This document shows, in pieces, positions 52,279 to 61,388 of a stretch of DNA of 64,000 nt. Under the pieces are notes generated by a model. The model was not told where the DNA came from, did no database searches, and saw only the letters and a program-made list of their open reading frames with translations. How positions within the stretch are numbered: position 1 is the first letter of the stretch; each line of letters starts with the position of its first letter. The DNA comes from Microvirga ossetica (GTDB taxonomy: Bacteria > Pseudomonadota > Alphaproteobacteria > Rhizobiales > Beijerinckiaceae), in assembly GCF_002741015.1 (NCBI RefSeq), contig NZ_CP016617.1, positions 558,001 through 622,000 of the forward strand, written 5' to 3'. Position numbers and translations under genes: made by a program.

Positions 52279-53607
52279 TCAGCCTGTGTTCGAGCCAAAC
52301 TTCATCCGCCTCATCATTGAATCGAACAGCCCTTTCCGACGGCGCGGCTTCGGGGTTACGAGGGCGCCTGCCAGTTGCGTGAAGATTTTCGACGCGGGGG
52401 CTTTCGCTGACACCTCGGCCACCATCTGGCCGGCGTTCGAGGCTTTTCCGAATAGTTGCGGATCAAATGGGATGCATGCGAGCAGTTCAAGTTGAACGGC
52501 TTTGGCAAATTCAGCGGCTTTGATTTCGGGCCGTTTTGGCATGCCGACTTGATTCAAAATTAGCTTGGGTGGCGGATCGTGAGGACGAGCCTGCCTCAGG
52601 AATGTGATCAGGCTTTTGGCATTCCGCAGATTGGGCAGATCAGGAATGGCCGTGACGATGATCTCGTCCGCGCCGACCAGCACGTTTCTCGCCCAGGCGT
52701 TCCACACGTGCGGCATGTCCAGGAGCAGGTACGGCACGCTCGATTGCGCGATCTCGATCAGCGGATCAACCGCGTTCTCTTCCAAATCATAACATCTGTC
52801 GAGGGTGCCCGGCGCGCGAAGCAGACTGAAATGGTCGCCGCATTTGGCAAGCAGGCGGTCGAGCAGGACCTCATCCAATCGTCCCGCGTCCTCGATAGCC
52901 TCTGCGACACCCTGCCCTGGGTCGAGCTTGAAATCCAGGCTCGCCGTGCCAAACGCCAGGTCCATATCCGCGAGCACAACATCGGACGCGACTTGCCGCG
53001 CGATCGTCCATCCCACGTTATGCGCAATCGTCGAGGACCCCACTCCACCCTTGGCGCCCACGAACGCGAATGCCTGTCCGAGCTTTGCCGTTGCGGGCTC
53101 GCTGTAGATCCCCGAAATGGCAACGATCAGGGAGATCGGGTCGATGGGTGCGAGCAGATAGTCGCTGATCCCGCGCCGTGTCAGCTCGCGATAGAAATGC
53201 ACGTCGTTCGCATGTCCGATCGCCATCACTTTGGTGCCTGCGTCACAGACGCTGGCCAGCCTGTCGAGTTCGGAAAGGAACGCCTCAGGAGGCGATCGGC
53301 TCTCGATGACGATGAGCTGGGGCGTCGACTTCTCCTGGTAGAAGACCGCGGCAGCGGCGATCCCGCTCTGCTGAACGGTGACATGAGCGCGCGACATGAG
53401 ACGATCGGCGGCCGCACTCGTGATGACATCCACAATATCCGGGGTGTCGCAAAACGCATGGACGGTGATGTAGGGGATCCGCGTTGCCTCACGGCGGTGC
53501 GAATGGTCGGAAGGCGTCATCGCGTCGAGCCGCTTTGCGATTGATTGCCACGGAGCCGTGACGGGATCGAGAGGCTCTGATGTCATCGTCGATACATGCT
53601 TATTCAT
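52279..53607 (-). CDS. cpaE: CpaE/TadZ pilus localisation ATPase
   Basis: 442 residues. An N-terminal receiver-like domain (TVHAFCDTPDIVDVITSAAA to GHANDVHFYRELTRRGISDY) is followed by a MinD/ParA-type domain with deviant Walker A KGGVGSSTIAHNV and VLADMDLAFG. TadZ proteins place the Tad apparatus at the cell pole. The start at 53607 lacks an evident ribosome site; the ATG at codon 8 is an option. Confidence 0.93.
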   Translation of the reverse strand: MNKHVSTMTSEPLDPVTAPWQSIAKRLDAMTPSDHSHRREATRIPYITVHAFCDTPDIVDVITSAAADRLMSRAHVTVQQSGIAAAAVFYQEKSTPQLIVIESRSPPEAFLSELDRLASVCDAGTKVMAIGHANDVHFYRELTRRGISDYLLAPIDPISLIVAISGIYSEPATAKLGQAFAFVGAKGGVGSSTIAHNVGWTIARQVASDVVLADMDLAFGTASLDFKLDPGQGVAEAIEDAGRLDEVLLDRLLAKCGDHFSLLRAPGTLDRCYDLEENAVDPLIEIAQSSVPYLLLDMPHVWNAWARNVLVGADEIIVTAIPDLPNLRNAKSLITFLRQARPHDPPPKLILNQVGMPKRPEIKAAEFAKAVQLELLACIPFDPQLFGKASNAGQMVAEVSAKAPASKIFTQLAGALVTPKPRRRKGLFDSMMRRMKFGSNTG

Positions 53608-53646
53608 TTTACGCTTACTCTGTCACAATACTCTCGGCGCCATCCA

Positions 53647-54453
53647 TCATTGAATGATCGTGCCTTCGCTACGCACCTTGACGTCTTCGCTCTTTCCACC
53701 TCGGAAAACGCGCACGTTGACACTGCTCTCCCGCGCTGCCAGTGGATTTTCGTCGAGATCCGCAATCGAGCGCAGGGCTAAAGAAAGGGTGCCGGCAGCC
53801 TGAGCCGAGGAAATGATTTCCGCATCACCCGGGCTCAGTTCCAGCGTCGCCGTCTTGCCCACTACGACCAACTGCCCCTTGGTTTCATCAGCCTTCTGAT
53901 CGACCGCTAGGACGCGGACATTGCGGAGAAGGGTCCGGCTTGTGTGCACGGGCCTTCCCTCGTCTGAGCTGGAGACGTTCTGTATCACGTCAACCCGATC
54001 GTTGGGCAGGATGAAACCGCCGGCTGTGCTTTCGGCAGAGACGCGGATGGCCACCGCCCGTTTGCCGGGCGGCAGCATGGCGGCGAGCATCCCGGCCGCG
54101 CCGCGTGCAATCTTCTCTTCACGGATAGGTTCACCGGCGACGAAATGGCTCCGCACGAGAGCGCCGGTGAATGAGGTCAACGCGTCCGGCTTGACTTCGC
54201 GGTTGATGAATTCAGCACTCAAGGAGTCTTTCGGCCAAGACTGCCAGCGCATGCTCTTTTCTTCGAGCGGCTGTCCCTGAACCAGATCGCCAGACGCGAC
54301 CAGTATCTCGACTGTTGTTTTTACAATCGGCGCGGCGGGCGCAACCGCGGCTTCGCGTGACCTGCTGGACAGCACCAGCCAACCGGCAAGGCCGCCGGCT
54401 CCGATGGCGATGATGAGAATGATGGCACGAAGCATGGTCGAAGATCCCGTCAT
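53647..54453 (-). CDS. cpaB: CpaB/RcpC periplasmic pilus assembly protein
   Basis: 268 residues: N-terminal membrane helix LRAIILIIAIGAGGLAGWLV, SAF domain (VEILVASGDLVQGQPLEEKS; FVAGEPIREEKI), and a C-terminal beta domain (RAVAIRVSAESTAGGFILPN; VDVIQNV). CpaB links the secretin to the inner parts and modulates pilus maturation. Alternative start six codons later (MLRAIIL). Between cpaA and cpaE. Confidence 0.93.
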   Translation of the reverse strand: MTGSSTMLRAIILIIAIGAGGLAGWLVLSSRSREAAVAPAAPIVKTTVEILVASGDLVQGQPLEEKSMRWQSWPKDSLSAEFINREVKPDALTSFTGALVRSHFVAGEPIREEKIARGAAGMLAAMLPPGKRAVAIRVSAESTAGGFILPNDRVDVIQNVSSSDEGRPVHTSRTLLRNVRVLAVDQKADETKGQLVVVGKTATLELSPGDAEIISSAQAAGTLSLALRSIADLDENPLAARESSVNVRVFRGGKSEDVKVRSEGTIIQ

Positions 54454-54486
54454 TGATTGAGGGAAGGGAACTCTACGGCGGCCACG

Positions 54487-55002
54487 TCAAGTGAGCACTT
54501 TCATCCAGTGGGTCGCCGGAAAGATGAAGAGCGCTGCCGATGCGATCGCGACCCCGTAAGGAACACCGGTCTCCGGTGCATGCAGCCGCATGATCCAGGG
54601 CACTGTGAGGCATTGCGCGGGCAGGACCAACAAACGGAACTGAAGAAGTGCGATCGTCAGGATTCCGCCGAACAATGCCGTATAGAGAACGTAGGCGAGC
54701 GCATGATCCGCCCCGAGCCACAACACGATCACAGCCGCGAGTTTGGCATCGCCACCGCCGATCCAGCCAAAGCCAAACATAACGAACATGCCGATCAGAA
54801 CGCCCGCGGCGATGATGGTGCTCCACCCGATATCTACCCATCCGGTGCTGGAGAGCGGGGCAAAAACCACATAACTCGCAAGAAGAAAAAGAACGAGTCC
54901 GTTCCGGATCTTCATTGTCACGAGATCGGCTGCGCCCGCGCACACCACCCCGGCGACGAAGCATAGACATGGGGCATAAGTTGCGACGGGGAACGTACTC
55001 AT
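54487..55002 (-). CDS. cpaA: CpaA/TadV prepilin peptidase
   Basis: 171 residues, A24-family aspartic peptidase with about six membrane helices. Catalytic Asp residues in GAADLVTMKIRNGLVLFLL (first) and GWIGGGDAKLAAVIVLWLG (GxGD motif). It cleaves Flp and TadE/G-type leaders. First gene downstream of the two flp genes in the minus-strand operon. Confidence 0.93.
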   Translation of the reverse strand: MSTFPVATYAPCLCFVAGVVCAGAADLVTMKIRNGLVLFLLASYVVFAPLSSTGWVDIGWSTIIAAGVLIGMFVMFGFGWIGGGDAKLAAVIVLWLGADHALAYVLYTALFGGILTIALLQFRLLVLPAQCLTVPWIMRLHAPETGVPYGVAIASAALFIFPATHWMKVLT

Positions 55003-55093
55003 TCACAAGCTATTTGACTAGATTCGCTTTCGCTATTCGGTGACTAGGGGAAACGGAGATCTGACGCCTCCGCTTCCTCTCTGTCGACGAGCC

Positions 55094-55270
55094 TTATAGC
55101 GCCACCTTCCCCAGTTCGATTCCGATCGTATTGAAGACAAGGGTCAATTTGTCGCCAACTGTTACCAAGACGGTAATGATAACGACCGAGACGAGACCGG
55201 CGATGAGGCCGTATTCGATGGCGGTCGCGCCCGATTTGTCTTTCACAAAACGCGTTACAAGAGACTTCAT
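55094..55270 (-). CDS. flp1: Flp major pilin 1
   Basis: 58 residues: MKSLVTRFVKDKSGATAIEY, GLIAGLVSVVIITVLVTVGD. The prepilin processing site is G/ATAIEY with Glu and Tyr at +5 and +6, then a 20-residue hydrophobic helix. The start at 55270 was chosen over a long upstream frame because it gives the pilin leader. Cleaved by CpaA and assembled into the Flp fibre. Confidence 0.93.
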   Translation of the reverse strand: MKSLVTRFVKDKSGATAIEYGLIAGLVSVVIITVLVTVGDKLTLVFNTIGIELGKVAL

Positions 55271-55582
55271 GATGTTTGATCCTTGGATGGAATTGCGCTG
55301 CTGGCCCCGCAGCCTCGGCACAAGTCCCACGATCTGGATTGTGGAAAACCAGAGCACTAGCCCTTGTGTTGCCTCATTCTGGCTATTTTGGATTACTGAG
55401 TCGATTCGGCCTAATGGCCTAGACCATTGTGATCCGCATCCCCTAAATGGCCTAGGCCGTCTGCCGACCTCAGGTTGCGGTCGGCCGGGCATCGATAACA
55501 TTTGCTCGTCCGAGTTGATCTCAAGAGAGAAGTCAACTGCGAACTTTCACGTATAGCGTCGGATGGCGCTCTCGCGCTCATT

Positions 55583-55759
55583 TCACTTGCTGACGGACGC
55601 AACTCCGTCCCGGATGTTTCCGTAGAAGGACTCCAACGGGGCAGCCATCAGCGTCAACGCCACGACGATCGCAATCGAAACGATGCCCGCGACAAGCCCG
55701 TACTCGATCGCTGTTGCGCCGGTCTTGTCCTTCAGGAAACGCCTGACGAGAGACTTCAT
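55583..55759 (-). CDS. flp2: Flp major pilin 2
   Basis: 58 residues, a paralogue of flp1: MKSLVRRFLKDKTGATAIEY, GLVAGIVSIAIVVALTLMAA. Same processing site and leader. The C-terminus (ESFYGNIRDGVASVSK) differs. The gene lies upstream of flp1 by 312 bases and has its own leader. A plus-strand frame over the same bases is a shadow. Confidence 0.9.
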   Translation of the reverse strand: MKSLVRRFLKDKTGATAIEYGLVAGIVSIAIVVALTLMAAPLESFYGNIRDGVASVSK

Positions 55760-55979
55760 GATGTAATCCGGAAAATGGATAGCGGGTTGCGGGCTAGTGC
55801 AGGTCTTCCTTGATCAGCAAGTTTCTCTGATCGGAAGAGGTAAACCGACGTTGCCGCTTAAGGTTACTCTATTCTAGCTATCCTAAAGGATTAGGCCCTT
55901 CGGCCATCCGTCGCGCTGCTGCTCTGTTTTTCTGAGTTCGAACTCGGTTAATCTGGAAAGTCCAAATGAGAGGCTGATC

Positions 55980-56162
55980 TTGAACAAAATTGCATCTGAC
56001 ATAGGCGACATCGTATGCGTTGGAATCCACGCACTGGACATTGGTGTTCTGGCCGCAAGCTGCACAGCGAGATCAAGCACAATCACGATAGGATATTGGG
56101 CGTTGGCCGCCCTCTCGATGGTCGGGGTTGGCCTCCTCGCGAAATCCCGTCGGCCGGCCTGA
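55980..56162 (+). CDS. Possible small membrane protein
   Basis: TTG start with AGAGG six bases before it; 60 residues with MNKIASDIGDIVCVGIHALD and IGYWALAALSMVGVGLLAKS (membrane helix) and a basic end. No family recognised, and the opposite strand also has a frame. The only basis is the ribosome site and the membrane helix. Confidence 0.35.
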   Translation: MNKIASDIGDIVCVGIHALDIGVLAASCTARSSTITIGYWALAALSMVGVGLLAKSRRPA

Positions 56163-56313
56163 ACGAGAGCGGCGGCGTCCTGCCCGTTCCGACGATTCTG
56201 TGGTCATCTCCTCGTCCTCGCGCGAGGCCGCTCGGTGTTTTTCGCGATGCCGGAGCCGCAAAAATACCTCCGAGAACAGAGCATACGAGGTACTCCATCA
56301 TGGGTGTCCGATC

Positions 56314-56889
56314 TCAGCGGCCAGAATGGAAACAAAGACCCTCGAACCCGTAGATATCCCCGAGGTTGCTATCGAGACCCTCCAGGCTAAATACCATCGC
56401 GGTGCCGCGTCGGAACGCTCGGGTCTCCGTGCCCTTGAAGAGGACAACCTCGAGGCGGGACGGAACCTTGCGGAGTAGGCCCAGCATTCCCCTCATGATG
56501 GAATCGCTGAACCCTGCCGTCTCTTTGAATTCGAAGCTCCCGTCTTCAAAAAATTGGACGGCCGGGTAGACGGGCAGCGACGGCATGCTCTGATTCCCGA
56601 ACCACCCACGAACGATTGCCCGACCCTGAGATGAAACGTAGATGCTTGGATTCTTTGGAATGTTTCCAATTTGAAACCGGATGCGACGTCCACCGGGCTC
56701 GCACGCCAATATGAGCAGTCCCTGTCGGGTCGACCGGTTGCCTTTAGCCAGAGCAGTGATGTCGGTCCGCAACAGGACGAAATCGTCCGACAAACGCTCG
56801 AGCTGCCAGCCGCTCCGCCCGGCTTCGAAATTCTGCGCACATGCCTGACCTCCCGCCAGGATTCCAAGCAGGGCGAATACGATCTTCAT
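56314..56889 (-). CDS. Secreted hypothetical protein
   Basis: 191 residues. Signal peptide MKIVFALLGILAGGQACAQ, then RSGWQLERLSDDFVLLRTDI, ILACEPGGRRIRFQIG, and GSFEFKETAGFSDSIMRGML. Strand-rich, no known family. It is the last gene before the right-hand IS5 copy, on the minus strand; the start at 56889 was chosen for the signal peptide. No direct tie to pilus assembly is visible. Confidence 0.65.
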   Translation of the reverse strand: MKIVFALLGILAGGQACAQNFEAGRSGWQLERLSDDFVLLRTDITALAKGNRSTRQGLLILACEPGGRRIRFQIGNIPKNPSIYVSSQGRAIVRGWFGNQSMPSLPVYPAVQFFEDGSFEFKETAGFSDSIMRGMLGLLRKVPSRLEVVLFKGTETRAFRRGTAMVFSLEGLDSNLGDIYGFEGLCFHSGR

Positions 56890-57091
56890 ATGTCGGCCGA
56901 ATGGCAAGGGCATCTGGATAATGTTAATTTATTACGAATCTCTTCAGGCTGGCGCTGTCTTCCCGGTTCCCGAAACGAAAGTTCGACAAGCGCGAGTAGT
57001 ATCACGAGTAAGCATCACCTTTGGCAAGCTGTCTCGTTAACGTGTTACCACGCCTGCGAGTGGTCGATGCAGTCATATGGGTGAGCTGTCA

Positions 57092-58205
57092 GCGTGGCTT
57101 TGTTGCACGAATGGGCGATTTGGCGGCCGAAGCGGGAGGGCATAAGAGGACTGCGCCCTCCTGATCTTGGACCTCTGCCGTGCCGTTCAAAGCCAATGCT
57201 GCCCGCCGTCACCATATCCCCAAGCAGCGGCACCGAGTGACGAACTGGGCCGAGGACGATGCTGCCCTGCGCCGGCGGGGAAGTCTCACCGTCTGGTTCT
57301 CTGAGGAAGCCATTGCCGCCTGGCGGGCCGAGCCGCGCACAACCCGGGGCGGTCAAGCTCACTATTCGGCTTTGGCGATCAGAACGGCGTTGACGTTGCG
57401 GGCGGTGTTCCGGCTGGCGCTCCGGCAGACCGAGGGCCTGATCGGCTCAATCCTTCAGCTACTCGGTCTGGATTTGGCAGTCCCGGATCACTCGACCCTG
57501 AGCCGCCGCGCCGAGACCCTGGACGTCCCAAAGCCATGTCCAAGCTCCAGAGGATCTGTTCATCTGCTGGTCGACAGCACGGGCCTGCGGCTGTGTGGGC
57601 CCGGCGAGTGGCTGATCGAGAAGCATGGCACCCAAAGACGCCGGTCCTGGCGGAAATTGCACATCGGCGTTGACGCTGAGACTGGAGAGATTCTCGCATC
57701 AGACCTGACCAACTGCGATGTTGACGATGGCTCGCAGGTCGAGCCGTTGCTCAACCAGATCACCGGTCCACTCGCCTCCTTCATCGGCGATGGAGCGTAC
57801 GATCAAGCGGATATTTACGGCGCTGTCGCCAAGCAGCATCCTGATGCTGATGTGATCGTTCCACCCCGATCAACGGCAGTGCTGAGTGAGACGGCGGAGA
57901 GCGCTCCGACCCAGCGCGACCGACATCTCCAATGTATCGCGGAGCATGGACGCATGGGCTGGCAAAAGAGGTCCGGGTACACGCGTCGGGCTCTGGTGGA
58001 GGCCGCCATCAGCAGGCTTAAACGAGTGATTGGGAACGGCTTACGCTCGCGGACAGAACGGCGTCGCAGGACAGAGGTCGCGATCGCAGTTTACGCCTTG
58101 AACCGCATGCTCGAGCTCGGACGCCCGAGATCCGTCCGCATCACTTGAATTCGGGCTCCGGATGCATTCAATGCGTGCACAATCCGATCCATGAAACAGA
58201 GCAGC
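57092..58205 (+). mobile_element. IS5-family insertion sequence, copy 3
   Basis: 1114 bases, inverted relative to copy 2 and with the same sequence as far as read. Ends GCGTGGCTTTGTTGCACG and (inward from right) GCTGCTCTGTTTCATGGAT. Right border of the Tad island. Confidence 0.8.
57180..58148 (+). CDS. IS5-family transposase (copy 3)
   Basis: 322-residue DDE transposase, GTG start, protein identical to copy 2 at 40319-41287 and intact. Residues of the triad as in copy 2. The two identical copies in opposite orientation enclose about 15.7 kb. Confidence 0.92.
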   Translation: MPFKANAARRHHIPKQRHRVTNWAEDDAALRRRGSLTVWFSEEAIAAWRAEPRTTRGGQAHYSALAIRTALTLRAVFRLALRQTEGLIGSILQLLGLDLAVPDHSTLSRRAETLDVPKPCPSSRGSVHLLVDSTGLRLCGPGEWLIEKHGTQRRRSWRKLHIGVDAETGEILASDLTNCDVDDGSQVEPLLNQITGPLASFIGDGAYDQADIYGAVAKQHPDADVIVPPRSTAVLSETAESAPTQRDRHLQCIAEHGRMGWQKRSGYTRRALVEAAISRLKRVIGNGLRSRTERRRRTEVAIAVYALNRMLELGRPRSVRIT

Positions 58206-58231
58206 ATCGATGGTCCATCTCAGGTCTTCTT

Positions 58232-59368
58232 CTACCTTCCGTTATCGGCATTTGCGATGCGGGGCAGGCCATCCTGCCCGCGGCCGAGCACAACGACCAG
58301 ACGCTTGACCTCGCCCTTCAGGTAAGCCTGAAGAAAGCGATCGTAATCCTTGAAGGACACGCAGCCGTTTGAATCCCCGTTTGGGCCAAGCATGTAGGTA
58401 TGAGCCAGCAGGCCCACGCGGCCATGGATCGCCCGGCTCCCACCCACCGGGTTCATGCGCAGGGCACGTACGCCATGGAAGGGCTTCTCGCGTTCGGTGA
58501 GATCGTAGGTGCCGGGCGGCGTCGCCCCACGCATCGACACATGCACATGGCGCGGATCGTCGAGTTTATCCCCGAGCCCGGAATGCGCCTCCAGCCTCTC
58601 GCCATTCGGCATGATGACGGCTCTCGCGCTGATGTCATAAACGGCGGTCGCAGCGTTCTCTGTCAAATTCGGAGCTGGGTTGAGGGGGGCACTCGGCGCG
58701 ATATTGCCAGTTGCGCTGTCGAGCGATGCATAGCCAAGCGCGGTCGCCGGTGGGGAGGCGGCCTGACCACCAAAAAGCTTCTCCAGGAACGAGCGGTCGT
58801 CTGGCAGCGTGCTCGCCACAGCGGCACTCGTCATAGGCACAGGGGCAGCCGCGCGCGAACTCCTTGGAACCTCGGGTTGCCGAGGTGCGGGAGCGCGCAA
58901 TTCGGGAGGGCGGGGCACCGGCAGAGGAACCGCTTCCGGCACCGGTTCGATGGTATCCCCCGTCACCGCTAAAATTGCAGGCGGCTGATCCGGCTCAACG
59001 GGGATCTCGGGTGATGCATCCGCGGGCAGAGCGAGCTGCGGCTTGAGACTAGTCTCGTCTGGCACGGTAAACTGGCTGAATTTCGGTGCGAGCGGAGTGT
59101 TATGCACAAAGTCAAACGTCTCAAGGCTCATCGCCGGAGCGAAACTGACGAGCGGTCGGCTATCTGTTGATGCGAAGGCGCCTATGGCGGTCTCCTGCGC
59201 GGGCGCAGGAGCGTTAGCGAGACGGGCAGAAATGACCGGCCATGCATCCTCGGAGAAAGCCAAATCGGCCAAATACGCCGCGGAACTCAGGAGAGCTGCC
59301 ACCAGGGCAGCCGTCAAAAAGAGATTACGCTGGGCACGGCGGCCCGAAGGACAAGGCATCAACAGCAT
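58232..59368 (-). CDS. DUF2778 (Tlde1-type) L,D-transpeptidase-like protein
   Basis: About 378 residues. One N-terminal membrane helix (NLFLTAALVAALLSSAAYLA), a long Pro/Ala-rich linker (about 60-230), and a C-terminal DUF2778 domain: YDLTEREKPFHGVRALRMNP, then AIHGRVGLLAHTYMLGPNGD, SNGCVSFKDYD. The His and Cys of HGR...SNGCVSF are the candidate catalytic pair of a peptidoglycan L,D-transpeptidase fold. Acts in the periplasm anchored to the inner membrane. Start 59368 gives the shortest basic leader before the helix; 59491 is an alternative. Confidence 0.8.
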   Translation of the reverse strand: MLLMPCPSGRRAQRNLFLTAALVAALLSSAAYLADLAFSEDAWPVISARLANAPAPAQETAIGAFASTDSRPLVSFAPAMSLETFDFVHNTPLAPKFSQFTVPDETSLKPQLALPADASPEIPVEPDQPPAILAVTGDTIEPVPEAVPLPVPRPPELRAPAPRQPEVPRSSRAAAPVPMTSAAVASTLPDDRSFLEKLFGGQAASPPATALGYASLDSATGNIAPSAPLNPAPNLTENAATAVYDISARAVIMPNGERLEAHSGLGDKLDDPRHVHVSMRGATPPGTYDLTEREKPFHGVRALRMNPVGGSRAIHGRVGLLAHTYMLGPNGDSNGCVSFKDYDRFLQAYLKGEVKRLVVVLGRGQDGLPRIANADNGR

Positions 59369-59881
59369 CAATGATCTCGAGGCAACAACTCGGGCCGCGC
59401 ATGAACAGCCTCGACCCATGCGGCAGGTCGGAGGGGAGTCCTTTAATTGATCGAGGACGCCATGCGCGAAGGGCACACCCCTTCGGATCAAGAGGCGGTA
59501 TGGTCAAAGTATGGCAATGACGTCCTGCGGACGCATTTGCCGTGCCAGACTATCCAAAAGATCTGGGACCAAGCCAGACTTACGGCCAAGGCGAAATGCC
59601 GAGCTTCTGAACACGCACTGTAGTGCGCGCCCGGCCGCACCAGCCCTGAAAGATCAAACCCGCCTAGCAGCCTTAGGAGGCAACGTTGGCCGCAGTTTCC
59701 CATTTTATGGAGACACGCAATTGCCATGCATGGCTGCCACGCTGTCTCCGACACTCTGTTGGTGTGCCGCAACACGTCGCGAGCATCGTCTCGTATCGGC
59801 GGGTAGGCGCAGGAACAGTTTCATGGTTGAATAAACGCTTCGGTGCGTTCACTGGGTCGCCTGCCTCCTTGGGAGGTTTGC
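59369..59881. other. Intergenic stretch between divergent genes
   Basis: Short frames on both strands, none with a family or good ribosome site. Promoters of the DUF2778 gene and the substrate-binding protein should be here. Confidence 0.35.
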
Positions 59882-60868
59882 ATGAAGCGTCGCGACTTTA
59901 TCCGCTGCTTGGGTACTCTCGCCCTCACGTTGGGTTCTTCGGAACTAAGGGGGCAACAATCCTCCAGGGTGTTTCGGGTCGGCACGCTCAGTCCGGGCAT
60001 ACCGATGACCGAGAGCGTCTATGGTCCAGCGCTGGTCCGCGGCCTCGCCCAGCATGGCTACGTGCTCGGGCGCAATCTGATCATCGAGACCCGAGCGGCC
60101 GAGGGGCAGCTCGAGCGCATACCGGCGTTAATTCAGGGTCTCATTGCCAACAGGGCCGACGTGATGGTCGTGCAGGGCTATCCGCCCGCCCTCGCGGTCA
60201 AGCAGATCGGCACCCTTCCGACGGTTGTTCTCGGCGGAACGGGCGATCCCGTTGCCACGGACCTGATCGAGAGCCTCGCCCGGCCAGGAGGCAACATCAC
60301 CGGCATATCGGATGTGTCCGTCCAGCTCTCGCCGAAACGATTGGAACTTCTGAAAGAGCTGACGCCGACGCTGAAGCAGGTAGCGATGCTGTGGAACGCC
60401 AATGACTTGGGCATGACGCTCCGGGTCCGGGAGTCCGAGCAGGCTGCAAAGGCGCTCAACCTCAGCGTACAGGCCTTCGGCGTGCGTGAGCCGGACGACT
60501 TCGCGGCAGCGTTTGCCGCTATGACCCATCAGAGGCCCGACGCCATCCTCATGGTCAGTGACTCGCTCACCCTTCTGAACCGGCGCCGGGTGTTCGAGTT
60601 CTCCGCCGCTCACCGGCTGCCGGCGATCTACGAGTTTGAGTCTCTTGTCCGCGACGGCGGGCTGATGTCTTACGGACCGGACCAAAGCGGGAGTGCTGAG
60701 CGTGGGGCAGCGTTGGTGGACCGCATTCTCCGGGGCGCAAGTCCGGCCGAGTTACCGTTTGAGAACCCGACCCGCTTCACCTTCGCGATCAATTTGAAGA
60801 CGGCGACGAGCCTGGGGGTCACAGTGCCGCCCGCGCTGCTGGTGCAGGCTGACGTGCTAATTGAATAA
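59882..60868 (+). CDS. ABC transporter substrate-binding protein (PF04392 type), orphan
   Basis: 328 residues. Tat-like N-terminus MKRRDFIRCLGTLALTLGSS, then RVFRVGTLSPGIPMTESVYG, LAQHGYVLGRNLIIETRAAE, and LIESLARPGGNITGISDVSV, the diagnostic PGGNxTG motif of the ABC_sub_bind family. The ligand of this family is mostly unknown (aromatic or purine-like compounds in some). No permease or ATPase genes are adjacent. GGGAGG lies 8 bases before the start at 59882. Confidence 0.85.
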   Translation: MKRRDFIRCLGTLALTLGSSELRGQQSSRVFRVGTLSPGIPMTESVYGPALVRGLAQHGYVLGRNLIIETRAAEGQLERIPALIQGLIANRADVMVVQGYPPALAVKQIGTLPTVVLGGTGDPVATDLIESLARPGGNITGISDVSVQLSPKRLELLKELTPTLKQVAMLWNANDLGMTLRVRESEQAAKALNLSVQAFGVREPDDFAAAFAAMTHQRPDAILMVSDSLTLLNRRRVFEFSAAHRLPAIYEFESLVRDGGLMSYGPDQSGSAERGAALVDRILRGASPAELPFENPTRFTFAINLKTATSLGVTVPPALLVQADVLIE

Positions 60869-61388
60869 GAAATCCATGGGTCGGCCCCGTCTGATGGAAA
60901 CCTTATTCATCAGCTGTCTGGCGGATTTTATTTTGTTGCTGGACAGAATTATGAAGCGGCATACGGATATTCATTGGGATGCGACAGCATTCATCTGTCC
61001 CAACGCCTAACTACACTCGGCTACTTAGGCACTATATTGATTTTAGGGATTGGCACGGGGCAGACCTTATTGAGATGTCCGCATCAGCGATGTGACCTCC
61101 CCTCAGCCGCAGGATCGTCACAGCTTGACCTGATGCGGACATGCTCCTGGCGGCAGACGCCGATCTCGCCGGGACTGGACGATGACGGTTTGGCGCACAG
61201 AGTTCCCTCTGCGCCAAACACTGCGTGCGCTTGTACTGACCGTGTCACCGTCTGATATTGTATAGCTTGCTGAAGTCTCTCGAGATTGAAGTCGGAGCCA
61301 GGAGCGCGTCGCAACACATTTCATTACCATGCATGACATGTGAGACCGTGGCCTGCACTGCAACCTAGGCGTCAAGGAGCGGCCGCTC
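60869..61388. other. Intergenic region, nothing recognised
   Basis: Frames on both strands lack family features; the trehalase promoter should be near the right side. Confidence 0.35.

Noticed and set aside
59488-59834. Frames on both strands between the DUF2778 and substrate-binding genes
   Set aside because: No start signals or recognisable protein features.
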